Assembly: GCF_016925495.1 (NCBI RefSeq)
Contig: NZ_CP070491.1
Location: 3,794,001 to 3,858,000, forward strand
Source of the DNA: Methylococcus sp. EFPC2
GTDB lineage: Bacteria; Pseudomonadota; Gammaproteobacteria; Methylococcales; Methylococcaceae
Direction: 5' to 3'
Length of the DNA stretch: 64,000 nucleotides
The position numbers were made by a program, and so were the translations under genes. The notes under the pieces were generated by a model. The model did not search any database and was not told the origin of the DNA. It saw only the letters and a program-made list of their open reading frames with translations. Positions 27,251 to 35,280 of the stretch are shown here, piece after piece. How positions within the stretch are numbered: the first letter of the stretch is position 1; each line of letters starts with the position of its first letter.

Positions 27251-29041
27251 ATGAACGAATTCCATTTTATGCGGCCCTGGTGGCTGCTGGCGCTACTGCT
27301 TTTGGTTCTGTTGGGCGCATATCTGCAGCGGCGCGGACGTGACGCCGGCGATTGGCGCGAGTTGTGCGATCCCGACCTGCTGCCCCACATTTTGGTGCAG
27401 GGCGCGGGTGGTGGAGGGCGCCGTTTCGGCGTCTGGCTGTGGTGGCTGGGCGGTGTCCTGGCCGTCTTGGCTCTGGCAGGCCCCGTTTGGCAGCGGGTGC
27501 CGGCTCCCGCCCTGCGCAACGAAGCGGCTTTGGTCATCGCGCTCGATTTATCGCGGACCATGGATGCGGCGGATGCCAAGCCCAGTCGCCTGGCGCGCGC
27601 GCGCTTCAAGATCGAGGATATCCTGCGCCAGCGGAAGGATGGCTTGACTGCGCTGCTGGTTTATTCGGGCGATGCGTATACCGTGACGCCATTGACCGAC
27701 GATGTGGCGACCATCAAGGCACAAATCGAGGCCTTGACCAGTGATCTCATGCCGACGCAGGGAGGTCGTGCCGATCTGGCGTTGGAACGGGCGTGGAAGT
27801 TGCTCGGGCAAGCCGGACTGACGCAGGGCGATATCTTGCTGATCACCCATGGTGTCAATCTGGGCAAGTCGGAGCCAGCCGCCGCCGGATTGCGGGCGAG
27901 TGGATATCGTCTTTCGATCCTGGGCGTGGGCAGCGAAGAGGGAGCGCCCGTGCCTTTGCCCGAAGGCGGGTATTTGCAGGATACGCGAGGACAAATCGTG
28001 CTTTCCCAACTGGCCACGCCCGCCCTGCGGCAATTGGCCGCGACCGGAGGTGGGCTTTATCGCACCCTGGGCGCGGACGATGCCGACGTCGCCGAGTTAA
28101 CGGCGCAGTTCGCGCAACAGGCGCGGGCTGGGGCCGGATCGGATGTTTTCCGGGTGGAGCAATGGCGCGAGCAGGGGCCGTGGCTGCTGCTGGGCTTGCT
28201 CCCGCTGGCTGCTCTGGCATTCCGCAGAGGCGTGCTGTGGGTATTCGTCTCGGTCGTGCTGGCCCAGGCTCCCGTCCCCAGCCACGCCGAGGGCAGCACG
28301 AGTCTCTGGCAAACCCCGGACCAGCGCGCGAGCCGGGCCTATGCGGAAGGCCGTCACGCCGAAGCGGCGTCGACATTCAGCGATCCTGCCTGGAAGGGCG
28401 CCGCGCTCTATCGGGCCGGCGATTATGCCGAGGCGGCACGAGCGCTGGAGTCGCTGGATACGGCGGAGGCTCATTACAATCGCGGCAACGCCTTGGCGAA
28501 GCAGGGTCTCTACCTGGAGGCGTTGGCTGCTTATGACCGTGCCCTCGCGTTATCCCCCCAGCATGCCGACGCCAAGTACAACAAGGAACTCGTGGAGCAT
28601 GCCTTGCAACAACAGCAGGAACAGAAAAAGGAAAAACCCGGTGATGGGCAACAAGACCAAGCCGCCAAACAGCGGCAGGATGCGAAGCCGGAAAATGGGC
28701 AAAACGGCGGAGAGCGGGCGCAGGAGCAGCAGGCGAACCAGGAGAAGTCGGGTGAAAACCGGCAGGAGCGACGTGCTGAACAGAATAGTACGCAGAAGGA
28801 CGACATGAGCGAGGGCGAAAACGCAAAGGGGCGCGGGGAAAAGCCGCGGTCCGCGGCATCTGAAACGTCCGCGGCCGAGCGCGATCGGCCGGCTGCGGGC
28901 GAGGTGAGTACGGAGCGCCGCGAGCAGCAACAAGCGGGAGAACAATGGTTGCGGCGTATTCCCGATGATCCGGGCGGGCTGCTTCGGCGCAAGTTTTATT
29001 ACCAGTATCAGCAGCGCCAGGGACTGGAGCGTCGGCCATGA
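27251..29041 (+). CDS. von Willebrand A/TPR membrane protein (BatB-BatC fusion)
   Basis: The 596-residue protein has hydrophobic segments near residues 10-27 and 57-75, then a vWA domain (LVIALDLSRTMD with a DxSxT rather than DxSxS metal site), two more membrane segments near 305-350, and TPR repeats (HYNRGNALAKQGLYLEALAA). It ends in a long Gln/Glu/Lys-rich low-complexity tail. BatB and BatC are separate proteins in many bacteria; here they are fused. Bat proteins act with MoxR ATPases in envelope stress tolerance or metalloprotein assembly. The stop overlaps batD. Confidence 0.8.
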   Translation: MNEFHFMRPWWLLALLLLVLLGAYLQRRGRDAGDWRELCDPDLLPHILVQGAGGGGRRFGVWLWWLGGVLAVLALAGPVWQRVPAPALRNEAALVIALDLSRTMDAADAKPSRLARARFKIEDILRQRKDGLTALLVYSGDAYTVTPLTDDVATIKAQIEALTSDLMPTQGGRADLALERAWKLLGQAGLTQGDILLITHGVNLGKSEPAAAGLRASGYRLSILGVGSEEGAPVPLPEGGYLQDTRGQIVLSQLATPALRQLAATGGGLYRTLGADDADVAELTAQFAQQARAGAGSDVFRVEQWREQGPWLLLGLLPLAALAFRRGVLWVFVSVVLAQAPVPSHAEGSTSLWQTPDQRASRAYAEGRHAEAASTFSDPAWKGAALYRAGDYAEAARALESLDTAEAHYNRGNALAKQGLYLEALAAYDRALALSPQHADAKYNKELVEHALQQQQEQKKEKPGDGQQDQAAKQRQDAKPENGQNGGERAQEQQANQEKSGENRQERRAEQNSTQKDDMSEGENAKGRGEKPRSAASETSAAERDRPAAGEVSTERREQQQAGEQWLRRIPDDPGGLLRRKFYYQYQQRQGLERRP

Positions 29042-30810
29042 GCTTCTCACTCGCCACGTCCATCCGTTGGCTCGGCTGTTTGCTGTTCCTCGTCGCGACG
29101 CCGGCGCTGGCCGCCACCGTTCAGGTCACGCTCGACAGCCGTACGGTGCGCTTGGGTGAGTCGTTCAATGTCGTGTTCGGCGCCGAGGCGTCGCCCGACG
29201 GCGAGCCCGATTTCGCTCCTTTGAAACAGGACTTCGATATCGTCAGCCAGAGCCAGAGCAGCCAGGTTTCCATCGTCAACGGCCGTTTCCACCGCAAGAC
29301 CGAATGGCTGCTCACTCTGATCGCCAGGCGCGCGGGTAGTCTGACGCTGCCGCCCGTCTCCTTCGGCCGCGACGCCAGTCCCGCGACGCCGATCCTCGTG
29401 GAGGAAGGACCTGATCCATCGACCAAGAACGGCGCGCCGTCTGGGGATTTGATAGTGGAAGCCGAGGCGGAGCCACGCAGCCCCTACGTTCAGGCGCAGG
29501 TCGTGTATACCTTGCGGGTTTTTTTCAGGGTGGACGTCGCGGGCGCCGATCTCAGCGAGCCTGCGCCGGCCGATACCCTGATCGAGCGCCTGGGCAAGGA
29601 ACGCCGTTACACCGCACAACGCGGCGGCCTCGACTATACGGTCGTGGAGCGCAAATATGCCTTGTTCCCGCAGAAGAGCGGGCCACTACACATCGATCCC
29701 GTCCGGCTGGAAGCGCGCGTCGCCGACGGCGGGCGCTCCCGTTTCAACAGCCTGTTCAATCGCGCGACGCGGGTGTTGCGCTTGAATTCCAACCCATTGG
29801 ATCTCACCGTGCGTGCGGTGCCGTCGGCGGTCGCCGGCAAGCCCTGGCTTCCCGCCGAAAGCGTGCAGTTGGAGGAGACGTGGTCGCAGGATCCGGGTCG
29901 CTTGAAGGTAGGGGAGCCCGTGACCCGCACGCTGAGTTTGCGTGCAGTCGGTGCGACGGTAGGGGTGCTGCCCGAAATTGCAGCGATGCCCGAAACCGTG
30001 GCCGATCTGAGGCAATATCCCGACCAGCCTAGTCTGAACGAGGAAAAGAAAGATTCGGGTGTCGTTGCGGCCCGTGAGGAGAAAGTAGCCCTGATCCCCG
30101 GGCGCGCCGGCCGCATCGTCCTGCCGGCGATAGAAATACCCTGGTGGAACATCCGAACGGACCAGCCCGAGGTTGCAAGGATCCCGCAGCGCATTTTGAC
30201 CATAGAGTCGGCTCAGGGGCTGGCTGACGATGGACAGCAAGCGGCCGTTTCCACACCGAAGCCGATGACGACGGGACCGGCGCAGCCGGCGGCAGCGCCT
30301 GCCGTAACGCCGCCGGACTCGGCGGAGCCGGGAAGCCGTTGGCTCGGGCTGGCTTTGCTCTGTGCGACGGGTTGGGCGATCACGGCGGCCGGCTGGTGGG
30401 GCAGTCGCTACAAAAAGGGCCGCAAAGACGATAAAGGGCTCCCCCGTCCCCGGTCATCTTCCAGCGATGACAGCGCACGGTCGGTCCGCAGGGAGTTGCA
30501 GGCCGCCTGCAGGGCGAACGACGCCCGCGCGGCGCGCGTGGCGTTGCTGAGATGGGCGCGCATACGCTATCCGGCTAAGGAACCCTTGACGCTGACGGTG
30601 TGGTGCGAATTGGGAGCGGAGTTTGCCGAAGCCGTCGACCGTTTGGAGCGCGCCCTATACGGCCGCGTCGAGACCCCCTGGTCGGGCGACGAGTTATGGG
30701 GCCGGTTTGCCGGCTTGGAGGAAGTCGCCGGCCACCGCGATGTGGCGAGCCCGGGTGCGGTTCTTCCCCCTCTGTATACGAGGACGCAATCGTCCGAGCG
30801 AAGCCCTTAG
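29038..30810 (+). CDS. BatD family protein
   Basis: The 590-residue protein has a signal peptide ending at ALAA (about residue 25). Repeated beta-rich oxygen-tolerance domains of the BatD type follow (FEDFEIVSQSQSSQVSIVNG-like segment FDIVSQSQSSQVSIV; LEETWSQDPGRLKVGEPVTR), then a transmembrane segment near residues 430-450 and a cytoplasmic helical tail. It lies mostly in the periplasm and partners the vWA/TPR protein encoded just upstream, with which it overlaps (ATGA). Confidence 0.82.
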   Translation: MSFSLATSIRWLGCLLFLVATPALAATVQVTLDSRTVRLGESFNVVFGAEASPDGEPDFAPLKQDFDIVSQSQSSQVSIVNGRFHRKTEWLLTLIARRAGSLTLPPVSFGRDASPATPILVEEGPDPSTKNGAPSGDLIVEAEAEPRSPYVQAQVVYTLRVFFRVDVAGADLSEPAPADTLIERLGKERRYTAQRGGLDYTVVERKYALFPQKSGPLHIDPVRLEARVADGGRSRFNSLFNRATRVLRLNSNPLDLTVRAVPSAVAGKPWLPAESVQLEETWSQDPGRLKVGEPVTRTLSLRAVGATVGVLPEIAAMPETVADLRQYPDQPSLNEEKKDSGVVAAREEKVALIPGRAGRIVLPAIEIPWWNIRTDQPEVARIPQRILTIESAQGLADDGQQAAVSTPKPMTTGPAQPAAAPAVTPPDSAEPGSRWLGLALLCATGWAITAAGWWGSRYKKGRKDDKGLPRPRSSSSDDSARSVRRELQAACRANDARAARVALLRWARIRYPAKEPLTLTVWCELGAEFAEAVDRLERALYGRVETPWSGDELWGRFAGLEEVAGHRDVASPGAVLPPLYTRTQSSERSP

Positions 30811-31460
30811 CGGGCGCCAAAGACCACAATAGTTTTCCCTGAAACGGATATCAGGCCATCCGCCGCGAGACTCTTCAAGACTTTGCCCGCCATTTCCCGC
30901 GAACATCCCACGATGCGACCGAGCTCCTGGCGGGTCACGCGGATTTGCATACCGTCCGGGTGAGTCATGGCGTCGGGCTGGCCGCAGAGATCCTCCAGCG
31001 TGTGGACGATACGCTGGGTCACATCGAAAAATGCCAGCTTCTCGACCTTGCGGCTGGTTTTGAGCAAGCGGTGGGAAAGCTGTTTGCCCATCAGCAACAA
31101 AATATCGACGGCGCAATCGGCCAATTCCGCATGTAACAGCTGATGCAGCCGGGCGTAGCCGATTTCGGCGAGCTGTGAAGGTTCGCGAGTTACCACCGAC
31201 ACGTCGCGGACCATGGGGCCCATGAAAACGCCGATTTCCCCGATGAAGTCGCCTTTGTTCAGATAGGCCAGCACGATGTCCTGGTCGTTCGCCTTGTCGT
31301 GCATGCTGACCGCCACCGAGCCCGAGGCGACGTAGAACAGTGTATCGCCATGGTCGCCGGGTTTGATGATGCGGGCCTTCCCCGCATATTGCCGACGGTG
31401 GCAGTAGCGCAATAGGCGTTCGAGAGTCTCACGGCTGACTGTGGGTTCCTGGTGGATCAT
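30807..31460 (-). CDS. crp: CRP/Vfr-type cAMP receptor transcription regulator
   Basis: The 217-residue protein aligns along its length with enterobacterial CRP. The cyclic-nucleotide domain includes FIGEIGVFMGPMVRDVSVV (phosphate-binding cassette with Arg kept, but Asp in place of the following Ser) and the C-helix pair Thr-Ser in LLKTSRKVEKL. The winged helix has TRQELGRIVGCSREMAGKVL, keeping the DNA-contacting Arg and Glu, with Lys for the third contact Arg. It is convergent with batD and divergent from pmoC, so it may control methane oxidation genes. Vfr is the closest functional model. Confidence 0.88.
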   Translation of the reverse strand: MIHQEPTVSRETLERLLRYCHRRQYAGKARIIKPGDHGDTLFYVASGSVAVSMHDKANDQDIVLAYLNKGDFIGEIGVFMGPMVRDVSVVTREPSQLAEIGYARLHQLLHAELADCAVDILLLMGKQLSHRLLKTSRKVEKLAFFDVTQRIVHTLEDLCGQPDAMTHPDGMQIRVTRQELGRIVGCSREMAGKVLKSLAADGLISVSGKTIVVFGAR

Positions 31461-31534
31461 GGGCGATCCTGCGATGCGGTAGAAGGCAAGATTCTAGCAG
31501 CGGAAAGATTATGCGAAATCGTCCGGATGAGTTC

Positions 31535-31564
31535 TTGACAGCGCAACGGGGGGTGTGACAAAGT
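31535..31564 (+). promoter_or_regulatory. putative sigma-70 promoter of pmoCAB
   Basis: A perfect -35 TTGACA (31535-31540) is followed after 18 nt by CAAAGT (31559-31564) preceded by TGA, an extended -10. The overlapping TGTGA at 31554-31558 is a CRP half-site, though the second half is poor (GTCGC). The site lies about 120 nt upstream of pmoC. Confidence 0.5.
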
Positions 31565-31682
31565 GTCGCGCACCCAAGGGTAGGGGGCTTCACTTCTGCA
31601 AATGAGGTGGGGGATTTAAGGATGAAGACACAAGAAATCGCTTCATCATGCGATGAGGCAAACCCTAAATCTGGAGGTAACA

Positions 31683-32462
31683 ATGGCTGCAACAACTATT
31701 GGTGGCGTCGCCGCCCAGGAAAAGCCGCTGCTTGATATCAAGTGGCTGACTTTTGCGTTTGCGATCTACACCGTTTTCTATGTGTGGGTACGCTGGTACG
31801 AAGGCGTTTACGGCTGGTCCGCCGGTCTGGATTCTTTCGCACCGGAATTCGAAACCTACTGGATGAACTTCCTGTACATCGAAATCGTGCTGGAAATCGT
31901 CACCGCATCGCTGCTGTGGGGCTACATCTGGAAGACCCGCGACCGCAACCTGGCCGCCATCACCCCGCGTGAAGAACTGCGCCGCAACTTCACCCACCTG
32001 ATCTGGCTGTTCGCTTATGCGTGGGCCATCTACTGGGGCGCTTCCTACTTCACCGAGCAGGACGGCACCTGGCATCAGACGATCGTGCGCGACACCGACT
32101 TCACCCCGTCGCACATCATCGAGTTCTACCTGAGCTACCCGATCTACATCATCACCGGCTTCGGCGCCTTCCTGTATGCGAAGACCCGTCTGCCGTTCTG
32201 GTCGCAGGGTCTGTCTCTGCCCTACCTGATCACGGTCGTGGGTCCTTTCATGATTCTGCCGAACGTCGGTCTGAACGAATGGGGTCACACCTTCTGGTTC
32301 ATGGAAGAGTTGTTCGTAGCGCCGCTGCACTACGGCTTCGTGTTCTTCGGTTGGTTGGCTCTGGCGATCCTGGGCGTTGTGCTGCAAGTTGCTAGCAGCT
32401 TCAACAACCTGATCGGCAAGCAAATCTGCGAAGCTGTTGATCAGGGTCTGATCAGCAAGTAA
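31683..32462 (+). CDS. pmoC: particulate methane monooxygenase subunit C
   Basis: PmoC is an integral membrane subunit of pMMO, which oxidises methane to methanol in the intracytoplasmic membranes. The 259-residue protein has about six membrane helices. It keeps the copper-site ligands Asp127 and His131 in EQDGTWHQTIV and His144 in DFTPSHIIEFY (Asp156, His160 and His173 in the usual Methylococcus numbering). The ATG at 31683 follows GGAGG; the upstream in-frame start at 31653 adds an unconserved leader. It is the first gene of the operon. Confidence 0.98.
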   Translation: MAATTIGGVAAQEKPLLDIKWLTFAFAIYTVFYVWVRWYEGVYGWSAGLDSFAPEFETYWMNFLYIEIVLEIVTASLLWGYIWKTRDRNLAAITPREELRRNFTHLIWLFAYAWAIYWGASYFTEQDGTWHQTIVRDTDFTPSHIIEFYLSYPIYIITGFGAFLYAKTRLPFWSQGLSLPYLITVVGPFMILPNVGLNEWGHTFWFMEELFVAPLHYGFVFFGWLALAILGVVLQVASSFNNLIGKQICEAVDQGLISK

Positions 32463-32501
32463 GTAGGCTACGGGCTGGGCGGTCGGGCTTTTGTCTGCAC
32501 C

Positions 32502-32531
32502 GCCTGCCACTTGTCCTTCGGGCAAGCAGGC
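32502..32531 (+). other. hairpin in the pmoC-pmoA intergenic region
   Basis: GCCTGC...CTTGTCC, a TTCG loop and GGCAAG-CAGGC form a strong stem-loop within the 142-nt spacer, about 70 nt before pmoA. It lacks a T run, so it is probably an RNA-stabilising or processing element rather than a terminator. Confidence 0.55.
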
Positions 32532-32604
32532 TGTGTAAGCCGGATCTACGGCTCGTCGATCTGGTTTGCGAAAACATAAAAATGCGACATTTTGGAGGTA
32601 ACTC

Positions 32605-33348
32605 ATGAGCGCACTTCAATCCGCGGTTCGGTCACACGCCGAAGCAGTAAAGGTCTCGCGGACCGTAGACTATATCTTGTTGTTTGTTGTTTTCTTCGTG
32701 GTGGTGGGCTCGTACCACATTCACGCCATGTTGACGATGGGTGACTGGGACTTCTGGGTTGACTGGAAGGATCGTCGTCTGTGGGTAACGGTGGTACCGA
32801 TCGTGTTGATCACCTTCCCGGCGGCGCTGCAGTCGGTTCTGTGGGAACGCTTCCGTCTGCCTTGGGGCGCCACCGTGGCGGTCCTGGGCCTGCTGTTGGG
32901 TGAGTGGATCAACCGCTACTTCAACTTCTGGGGCTGGACCTACTTCCCGATCAACCTGGTATTTCCTTCCCAGATCGTACCGGGCGCCATCATTCTCGAC
33001 ACCGTCCTGTTGTTGAGCGGCAGCTACCTGTTCACCGCCATCGTTGGCGCCATGGGCTGGGGCTTGATCTTCTACCCGGGCAACTGGCCGGTCATCGCAC
33101 CGTTCCACGTACCGGTCGAGTACAACGGCATGCTGCTGTCGGTTGCCGACTTGCAGGGCTACAACTATGTCCGTACCGGTACCCCCGAGTACATCCGCAT
33201 GGTTGAAAAGGGCACTCTGCGTACCTTCGGTAAGGACGTAGCGCCGGTATCGGCCTTCTTCTCTGCGTTCATGTCCATCCTCATCTACTTCATCTGGCAC
33301 TTCGTCGGCCGCTGGTTCGGCTCCGTCAAGTTCATTCAGCAGAGCTAA
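32605..33348 (+). CDS. pmoA: particulate methane monooxygenase subunit A
   Basis: The 247-residue membrane subunit contains the well-known conserved blocks GDWDFWVDWKDRRLWVTV, LLGEWINRYFNFWGWTYFPIN and EYNGMLLSVADLQGYNYVRTG used for methanotroph typing. It is close to Methylococcus PmoA but not identical, with changes such as FVVFFVVVGSYHIHAML kept and SVKFIQQS at the C-terminus. GGAGGT precedes the ATG. Confidence 0.99.
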   Translation: MSALQSAVRSHAEAVKVSRTVDYILLFVVFFVVVGSYHIHAMLTMGDWDFWVDWKDRRLWVTVVPIVLITFPAALQSVLWERFRLPWGATVAVLGLLLGEWINRYFNFWGWTYFPINLVFPSQIVPGAIILDTVLLLSGSYLFTAIVGAMGWGLIFYPGNWPVIAPFHVPVEYNGMLLSVADLQGYNYVRTGTPEYIRMVEKGTLRTFGKDVAPVSAFFSAFMSILIYFIWHFVGRWFGSVKFIQQS

Positions 33349-33476
33349 TTGCGAGTAGATAAACGGATGGGTGTCGGCGGCGTCCGCACCCATGCGCTGA
33401 ACCATCAAGAAGAGCACACCGCTGCCGGGCTCACCGGGTAGCGGAAACAACGAACATTCTCGAAAGAGGAGGAACT

Positions 33477-34721
33477 ATGAAAGTAATCAGAGACAGGATC
33501 GCGCACTGGTCCTTGGTCGGCTTGTTGTTGGCATTCGCCGCGACCAGCTTCTACGCGCCGAGCGCCTCGGCCCACGGTGAAAAATCGCAGGCTGCGTTCA
33601 TGCGTATGCGTACCATCCACTGGTACGACCTGAAGTGGTCCAAAGAAAAGGTGCAGGTCAACGAAGACGTTGAAATCACCGGTAAGTTCCACGTCTTCGA
33701 AGGCTGGCCGGAAACCGTTGACGAACCGCATGTATCGTTCCTCAACATCGGTATCCCCGGTCCCGTCTTCATCCGCAAGGAATCCTACATCGGCGGTCAG
33801 CTGGTGCCGCGTTCCGTGCGTCTGGAAATCGGCAGCACCTACGAGTTCCGCGTCGTACTGCGCGCTCGTCGTCCGGGTGACTGGCACGTACACACCATGT
33901 TGAACGTCCAGGGCGGCGGTCCGATCATCGGACCCGGCAAATGGATCACCATTGAAGGCTCCATGGCCAACTTCAAGAACCCGGTGACCACCCTGACCGG
34001 TCAGACCATCGACCTGGAAACCTACGGTGAAAGCAACATCGCCTTCTGGCACGTATTCTGGGCAGTGTTCGGCACCGCCTGGATCGTCTGGTGGGTCCGC
34101 CGTCCGGTCTTCCTGCCGCGCATCCTGTTGGTTGATGCGGGTCGCGCCAATGAAATCGTCACCCCGACCGACCGCAAGGTAGGCGCCGCCTTCCTGGCCG
34201 GCACCATCCTGATCGTGGTGGCTTCCATGAGCGCCACCAACAACAAGTACCCGATCACCATTCCTCTGCAGGCGGGTACTCTGCGTGGCATCCACGCGCT
34301 GGAAGAGAAGAAGCCGACCATCGCGATCAAGGTGGAAGACGCCACCTACCGTGTGCCGGGTCGTGCGATTCGCTTCAAGCTGACCATCAGCAACAATGGC
34401 ACCAGCGCTGTGCGTCTGGGTGAGTTCTACACCGCCTCGGTCCGCTTCCTGGATTCCAATGTCTACAAAGACACCACCGGCTATCCGGAAGACCTGTTGG
34501 CGGAAGACGGCCTGAGCGTCAGCGACAACAGCCCGCTGGCTCCGGGTGAAACCCGCACCGTCGAAGTCACCGCTTCCGACGCTGCATGGGAAGTCTATCG
34601 TCTGGCCGACATCATCTACGATCCGGACAGCCGTTTCGCCGGTCTGCTGTTCTTCTTCGACGCCGCTGGCACCCGCCAGATCGTCCAGATCGACGCGCCT
34701 CTGATCCCGTCCTTCCTGTAA
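33477..34721 (+). CDS. pmoB: particulate methane monooxygenase subunit B
   Basis: PmoB carries the periplasmic copper sites. The 414-residue precursor has a signal peptide ending ASA with His33 as the mature N-terminal residue. His137 and His139 lie in GDWHVHTMLNVQGGG; together these are the three ligands of the CuB site. Two cupredoxin domains flank a two-helix membrane hairpin near residues 188-260. AGGAGG precedes the ATG. Codon use is highly biased, consistent with massive expression. Confidence 0.99.
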   Translation: MKVIRDRIAHWSLVGLLLAFAATSFYAPSASAHGEKSQAAFMRMRTIHWYDLKWSKEKVQVNEDVEITGKFHVFEGWPETVDEPHVSFLNIGIPGPVFIRKESYIGGQLVPRSVRLEIGSTYEFRVVLRARRPGDWHVHTMLNVQGGGPIIGPGKWITIEGSMANFKNPVTTLTGQTIDLETYGESNIAFWHVFWAVFGTAWIVWWVRRPVFLPRILLVDAGRANEIVTPTDRKVGAAFLAGTILIVVASMSATNNKYPITIPLQAGTLRGIHALEEKKPTIAIKVEDATYRVPGRAIRFKLTISNNGTSAVRLGEFYTASVRFLDSNVYKDTTGYPEDLLAEDGLSVSDNSPLAPGETRTVEVTASDAAWEVYRLADIIYDPDSRFAGLLFFFDAAGTRQIVQIDAPLIPSFL

Positions 34722-34785
34722 GGTGGGCCTGAGCCGCCCCGCGCGGGGTGGCTCATCCCATCCGAACCGAATCGGGTTCAACTGA

Positions 34786-34817
34786 CCCCCGCCGGGTAAC
34801 CGGCGGGGGTTTTTTAT
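34786..34817 (+). terminator. Rho-independent terminator of pmoCAB
   Basis: A GC-rich stem CCCCCGCCGG/CCGGCGGGGG with a GTAA loop is followed by TTTTTT. A second palindromic hairpin (34731-34754, GAGCC...GGCTC arms) lies between the pmoB stop and this terminator and may protect the 3' end. Confidence 0.92.
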
Positions 34818-35220
34818 TTCCGATATCGGATCGAAGTTAGACGAGCCGGGCCTTATAAGCCCGTATCGATAGGAATCAGTTTGAGTTATTGACTCCGCGT
34901 CTATCCCGCGAAAGTGCCACGCTTAACGGCGGTCCCGGGCCCAGTCACTCACCAGTCACTCAATGGAACGCAAGCAACCCGGCAGTAACGATTCCGCGAC
35001 CGAGTGTACAGCCGAGCGAAGCCGATGTTGTGCTGTGAGACCGGAGTTGGGCAAGTCTGATGAAGTCACGGCGCTATCAGCGCGCCGAGATACAGCTGAG
35101 CGAGTGGGGGATAAGGCGTGATGCGGCCGAATGGAAGCCCGATTCGGCCGGGTGATGGGGAGCTTGAACTGGCCCCTGGATTTGGAAAATCGAAAGCGGG
35201 TGCGAACGGCGACTAAAGAA
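34818..35220. other. noncoding stretch between the pmo terminator and the IS30 element
   Basis: No convincing gene is visible. The region contains a doubled CAGTCACTCA, a stem-loop GCCGAAT/ATTCGGC (around 35122-35148) and other short complementary segments such as GGCGCTATCAGCGC. A 91-codon minus-strand frame exists but lacks a ribosome-binding site and normal composition. The structured, repeat-like look suggests a remnant of a mobile or intron-like element; I cannot name it. Confidence 0.3.
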
Positions 35221-35245
35221 TGTGGATTCAACCGGTGGATGCAAC
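35221..35245 (+). repeat. left terminal inverted repeat of the IS30 element
   Basis: Begins TGTGGATTCAACCGG. It is the exact reverse complement of the right end. Confidence 0.93.
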
Positions 35246-35280
35246 ATACTAGATCTGCATAGGCAGAAGGAGTGTTGCAG

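Noticed and set aside
31554-31569. Full CRP operator in the pmo promoter
   Set aside because: Only the left TGTGA half matches; the right half reads GTCGC instead of TCACA.
34818-35220. Group II intron remnant
   Set aside because: Some hairpins look suggestive, but no domain V or reverse transcriptase sequence can be recognised.
34956-35231. 91-codon minus-strand frame next to the IS30 element
   Set aside because: It has no ribosome-binding site, is Arg/Ser/Pro-rich and runs into the IS inverted repeat.
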